Below, one piece after another: positions 60,521 to 64,000 of a stretch of DNA of 64,000 nucleotides. Each line of letters opens with the position of its first letter. Position 1 is the first letter of the stretch. Source of the DNA: Pegea sp. RAD2-039. Lineage: Eukaryota; Chordata; Thaliacea; Salpida; Salpidae. The notes under the pieces are model-generated. The model made no database searches, was not told where the DNA came from, and worked only from the letters and a program-made list of their open reading frames with translations. The translations under genes and the position numbers were made by a program. The stretch is from NCBI GenBank assembly GCA_034620365.1, contig JAQGEQ010000045.1, positions 682,001 through 746,000 of the forward strand. Direction: 5' to 3'.

Positions 60521-61910
60521 GACTTACAATGTAATTAAAAAGTTTGTTTCTGAAAACTTTTTGCAAATTAAATTGAAATAAAAAGATTTTTAAAATATTA
60601 TAACAATACGATATACACCAGTTACATTAAGCTTGTATTATTGTCAAAATAATACTTAAAATATTGAATTGTTAACCTGGTATAATGTAAGAACCTTCTA
60701 AAACACAACTATATAAATATTATATTAGAAAAGGTTTTATACAACCAAATTATAAACTTTTCAAATCCTCATTTTTATAGCAATTTATAAATAAATATTT
60801 TAAGAGATAAGTCAAACATAGTAATCACAAAGCTAATTATTTTATATTTAAAAACACTTTAACTTATATGAAATTTATCAATATATTATTCAAGCTATAA
60901 GTTAGTTTTAAATATATCAAAACTCTAAATTTCATCATTTTATTTTTAATGAAAATATTGCAGACATGCTAAAAGCTATTCTAGTAATTAATACATAAAA
61001 AACATTTTTTAAAGTAATTACTTTTCTTTTATTTATCCTTTCTCTATGCTACCTGCTTCGTTTTTTATAATCTTAACTTATAGTAAAAATTGTTCAAATC
61101 TTTTTTTATGAAAAGTCAGACATAATGCTTGATGAACAAAAATGATTCTTCTGTAACTTTTTGTTTGAAATTATCGATTATATTGTTTACAGCAGCAAAG
61201 GGTCATTAACATCTATTCAACAAGAGTATCTCATGTAGAATATTACAATTTATTGATTTTAAAGTGTTTAATGAGACCAGTTTTATGTAATATTTTGTCA
61301 AAAATTGTTGAAGAATTTGATTAAAAATCTCAAAAAATAAAATGAAAATTATACAGTTTAAAAAGTTAAAATATCTAAATTGTTTTATTAAAGATATTTT
61401 GTCAGTAAATAAAAGAAATTTGGTTTTATTGATAATGTAAACCGATCAATGACTTATTCAATACCTTTTTTGAGTTTTTTCAAAGATAGAGTTAGAAAAT
61501 TGGCAGCATTATACATTTGTCAAAGAAATTACTTAATTCTCATTTTAACAAAATTTTAAAAGATAAATTTTATCTTGTGATGGAATCAGGAAGAAAATTC
61601 CATATCTTGGCTACACTGGGTGCTATTAAAGGTCGGTTAATTTTAGATAAAGCCCTTGTTTAGTTTAAACAGTAATACATATTCAACGACAACAATTTGA
61701 CTGATGATGTATAAACGGATTTAAAATTAAGAATGTATTTTTAAAAGTAGGACTTTATATAGAGAAGTTGAAATCTAACTTGAAACGAGATTGTGAAGAA
61801 TAGTTTTAACATTGTCCAGCTATTTCCGGTTCTAAACAACTTAAGAGTTTGATATGTAACAATTCTACACAAGCAGTTGATGTGTTGAGCTTATTTCAGT
61901 TCATTTCAAA
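60521..61910. other. Upstream region of the type I membrane protein gene
   Basis: AT-rich and without a gene. A minus-strand FLPDSIT stretch near 61.58 kb resembles the LINE C-terminal phrase also seen near 11.50 kb, so an old LINE fragment may lie here. Confidence 0.3.
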
Positions 61911-61914
61911 ATAG

Positions 61915-62100
61915 TTTCATTGTATCTTTGAAGCGGTTACTACACCTAGCTACAAGGTACATCTAGCTAGGAAGTACCGGGTTCGACCCCAGGTGGAGAC
62001 ATATAAAACTCCTGAGAAAAACCATAAAAAACTCCTGAGAATGTGTGTTAGTGAGATGTGCTCTCTTTAGGCACCCTCCTTCGTATTTATATACAAAAAA
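61915..62100 (+). mobile_element. tRNA-derived SINE with LINE-like 3' tail
   Basis: The head holds a pol III A-box-like GAAGCGGTTACTACACC and a perfect B box within GGGTTCGACCCC (61979-61990), with tRNA-like spacing. A body with a duplicated ACTCCTGAGAA follows. The 3' end (62042-62090) reads TGTGTGTTAGTGAG...CTCTCTTTAGGCACCCTCCT...GTATTTAT, the same tail as the LINE at 18.6-19.2 kb. This is the classic arrangement by which a SINE borrows a partner LINE's reverse transcriptase. Confidence 0.8.
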
Positions 62101-62119
62101 AAATTGACATCGAAAACGT

Positions 62120-62640
62120 AGCAAGGGATAACATCTTACTCTGTGGAGGTTGAGCCTCTCGAGACTTGAAAAAGACGGAGCTTCACTAATATCTTATGAA
62201 TCGGGGCACCATACTATCACTTGATGCTAACATTGATGATAAATTAGCAACAGAACCTTTGATCGATTTTATATAAAAGTTTGGAGTAACTAAGAGCTAA
62301 GATAAATATCAAGCTTTACCAAGCGGTTGCTCTGACCACGCTTTTGTACAGATGTCGATCTTTCGTCTTAGACGTTCGTAATTATAACTTCAATCATACA
62401 AAAAATCATATTTGAAGTGAGTGTACTAGATGACAAACTCTCACTTGGCTGCGGAGATAAAGATGCTCCAAAAAAGATTGTCAAAAATCGTGTAAATCAT
62501 CGACGCTCCAGAAGAAAAGGTATCCAATATCACCCAACAATTACACTCTTGTGGAAAATCCAGTTTATCTCGAGCTTATCAAACCATGAGCTTGCTGGCC
62601 AAAAGGAGATCTTTACCTTTTGAGACTTTTTCAGTATACT
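62120..62640 (+). mobile_element. LINE remnant of a second type (RTE-like RT C-terminus)
   Basis: The plus strand reads ILSLDANIDDKLATE, then after breaks GVTK and KINIKLYQAVALTTLLYRCR. This is the RT thumb segment found in RTE-like elements (YLGS..S.DG.ID.EI, then K.K.Y.AVVL.TLLYG.E.W). Frame breaks show decay. The open frame at 62417-62623 follows in the expected place and may be the element's end, but is not itself recognisable. Confidence 0.65.
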
Positions 62641-63440
62641 TCGGTGTATCTACATCTATTTTTTGCACTTTTGATGCTTTATCTTTGATCCTTGAACAAC
62701 TGCCAGTAAATTCCACTTAAATTCCTTTAAAAATAACATTTCATCTTTTTGATTGATTTGAAATTTCATGGGGTTAATTTCCTATCAGCTTCTGACATTC
62801 GACATTCGATATTCGACAAACTTCATTTAATATTTCGTATTTTGGTCATTTTAAAAGAAAACATGAAAAATAAAAATTTGGAATTACAACAAATCTTAAA
62901 GAATTTTCATTTCTACTTTTGAATTCTACCATCTAACTGTTGTTTGAAATTGCTAAAATTGTCTACAAAAATAAACCATTAAAATTAAATCCTTTAAAAT
63001 TTCTATTTATTCAGTTAAAAAATTTAAAACAACTTTATATTAAAACTTAAGGTCATTAAAAAATATTTAAGTTTTTGTTTAGTGACGACCTTTTAATTAG
63101 ATTTACTAGTTACCTGTTGTTTAATAAGCACTTAACAAGTAATTTTAGAAAATTCAAAGTCAAAAAACATAACTTTAAAAACCAGAATTTATGCCAAAAC
63201 TGTTTCTTAACAAAATAAAAGTTTTTCGATGTTAAGATTTTCAAAATTTGTTTTATTTAAAATTTAATCAAGTAAACATAACAATAAAATTACATCAAGC
63301 AGATAAACAAATATTTTAGAAAAATTAAATATTAATGTTAAATTTAAAATTTGAAAAAAGCCAAATTATTACTATTTTTGTTTCCATGATTTTATGATGC
63401 CGTACGCTTGAAGAAAAAAATTGTTTTTTTTTCCGGAATC

Positions 63441-64000
63441 ATGAACGTAACACTTTTGCATGAAAAAGAAAAGAAATTGAATGAAGCTCCAAAAATATCT
63501 TTGTGTTCGACCAACTTTTGCATTTCAAAAGGAAAAAATATTATATTATATGGATCTTACAGACAAAAAGATAAAACGGTAAATAAATATTTTAATTTTT
63601 GTTATCTTTTTCTAATTATTCTTTTTTAGGAAATAACTTTGATTGGACACCAAAGCGAAGTTACTACTTTGAAATTTGTGACAATTAATAAAGAATTAAA
63701 TTTGTTGAGTGCTGCATCAGATTATTTGATTTCATGGGATGTAGAAGAAGTTTCAGTGGCAGACAGTAATGGTAAAAAAATTCAACTAAAATATTCCAAC
63801 CAAAAAAATATTAAGAATTATGATTTTGAAAAAATTAAAAAAAAAATTGAATTTAAATTGAAACCAGGTGATAAAGTAAGAGGTCATGTAATTGGACGAT
63901 GCTTCATTACACCTCATTGTATTTGCATATTTGGAAAGATAGTTTGCTTAACTTCATCAGATCTTTTAGTAATTTATGATCTGGATCAAAAAAAGGTTTA
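63441..64000 (+). CDS. WD40-repeat protein, 5' part (runs off the window)
   Basis: Exon 1 is 63441-63578 from the first in-frame ATG (MNVTLLHEKEKKLN). A GT-AG intron follows, and exon 2 opens at 63630 and continues past 64000. Exon 2 begins with a WD blade, TLIGHQSEVTTLKF...LSAASDYLISWDVEE, having the GH, SD and WD landmarks. A basic linker and KPGDKVRGHVIGR come next, then a second blade-like CICIFGKIVCLTSSDLLVIY. The pairing of 'SDYLI-W' with a 'G-VIG' element recalls WDR27, but with only two blades visible this is a guess. WD40 propellers are protein-interaction platforms, so no function can be assigned. Confidence 0.7.

Noticed and set aside
61915-61995. Possible functional tRNA gene
   Set aside because: B box is perfect but the arms do not pair into a cloverleaf by eye, and the copy carries a SINE body and LINE tail.

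Overview
The window is nuclear DNA from an animal and is very AT-rich. The evidence is spliced genes with GT-AG introns (often 45-100 bases, some 1-2 kb), a 130-residue eS15A/RPS15A protein, a CREB-family bZIP, an SLC16-type transporter, BTB-BACK-Kelch genes, fragments of an adhesion GPCR, TSP1/EGF modules and a VPS35L gene, plus LINE and SINE remains. I cannot fix the phylum from the sequence. A low-GC invertebrate is likely (hydrozoan or tunicate would both fit), but this is inference only.

Layout. 1-3.4 kb: a short CREB-family gene (+). 7.7-10.6 kb: an intact eight-exon monocarboxylate-transporter-like gene (-). 11.5-14.6 kb: a decayed LINE (-) interrupted by a 2.2 kb minisatellite of 14/15-base units. 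15.3-16.8 kb: RPS15A (+), with a tiny oligopyrimidine first exon. 17.4-17.9 kb: a broken adhesion-GPCR fragment. 18.6-19.2 kb: a LINE 3' end. 20.3-21.5 kb: an intronless homologue of LRR1, the CUL2 substrate receptor. 21.7-54.1 kb: a mosaic segmental duplication. It carries four copies of one Kelch-like gene (K1 - complete; K2 3' fragment; K3 + complete; K4 - broken), their shared flanks, duplicated LINE pieces and a separate 1.3 kb inverted repeat. Inside it, at 43.6-50.3 kb, lie a decayed EGF/TSP1 gene (-) and a damaged VPS35L gene (+). 57.1-60.5 kb: an unrecognised ten-exon type I membrane protein (-). 61.9-62.6 kb: a tRNA-derived SINE beside a second type of LINE. 63.4 kb to the end: the 5' part of a WD40 protein (+).

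How it fits together. The intact genes (CREB, MCT, RPS15A, LRR1, K1, K3, the type I membrane protein, the WD40 protein) look like unrelated neighbours; there is no operon. What stands out is the Kelch neighbourhood. It has been copied in both orientations and the copies differ in fate: two keep every splice site and frame except one GC donor, one has lost its start, an acceptor and most of its propeller, and one is a stub. The same LINE fragment with the same internal deletion sits beside K1 and K3, so the LINE was there before the duplication. Exon models were built by eye from splice signals and reading-frame continuity and have not been tested against transcripts.
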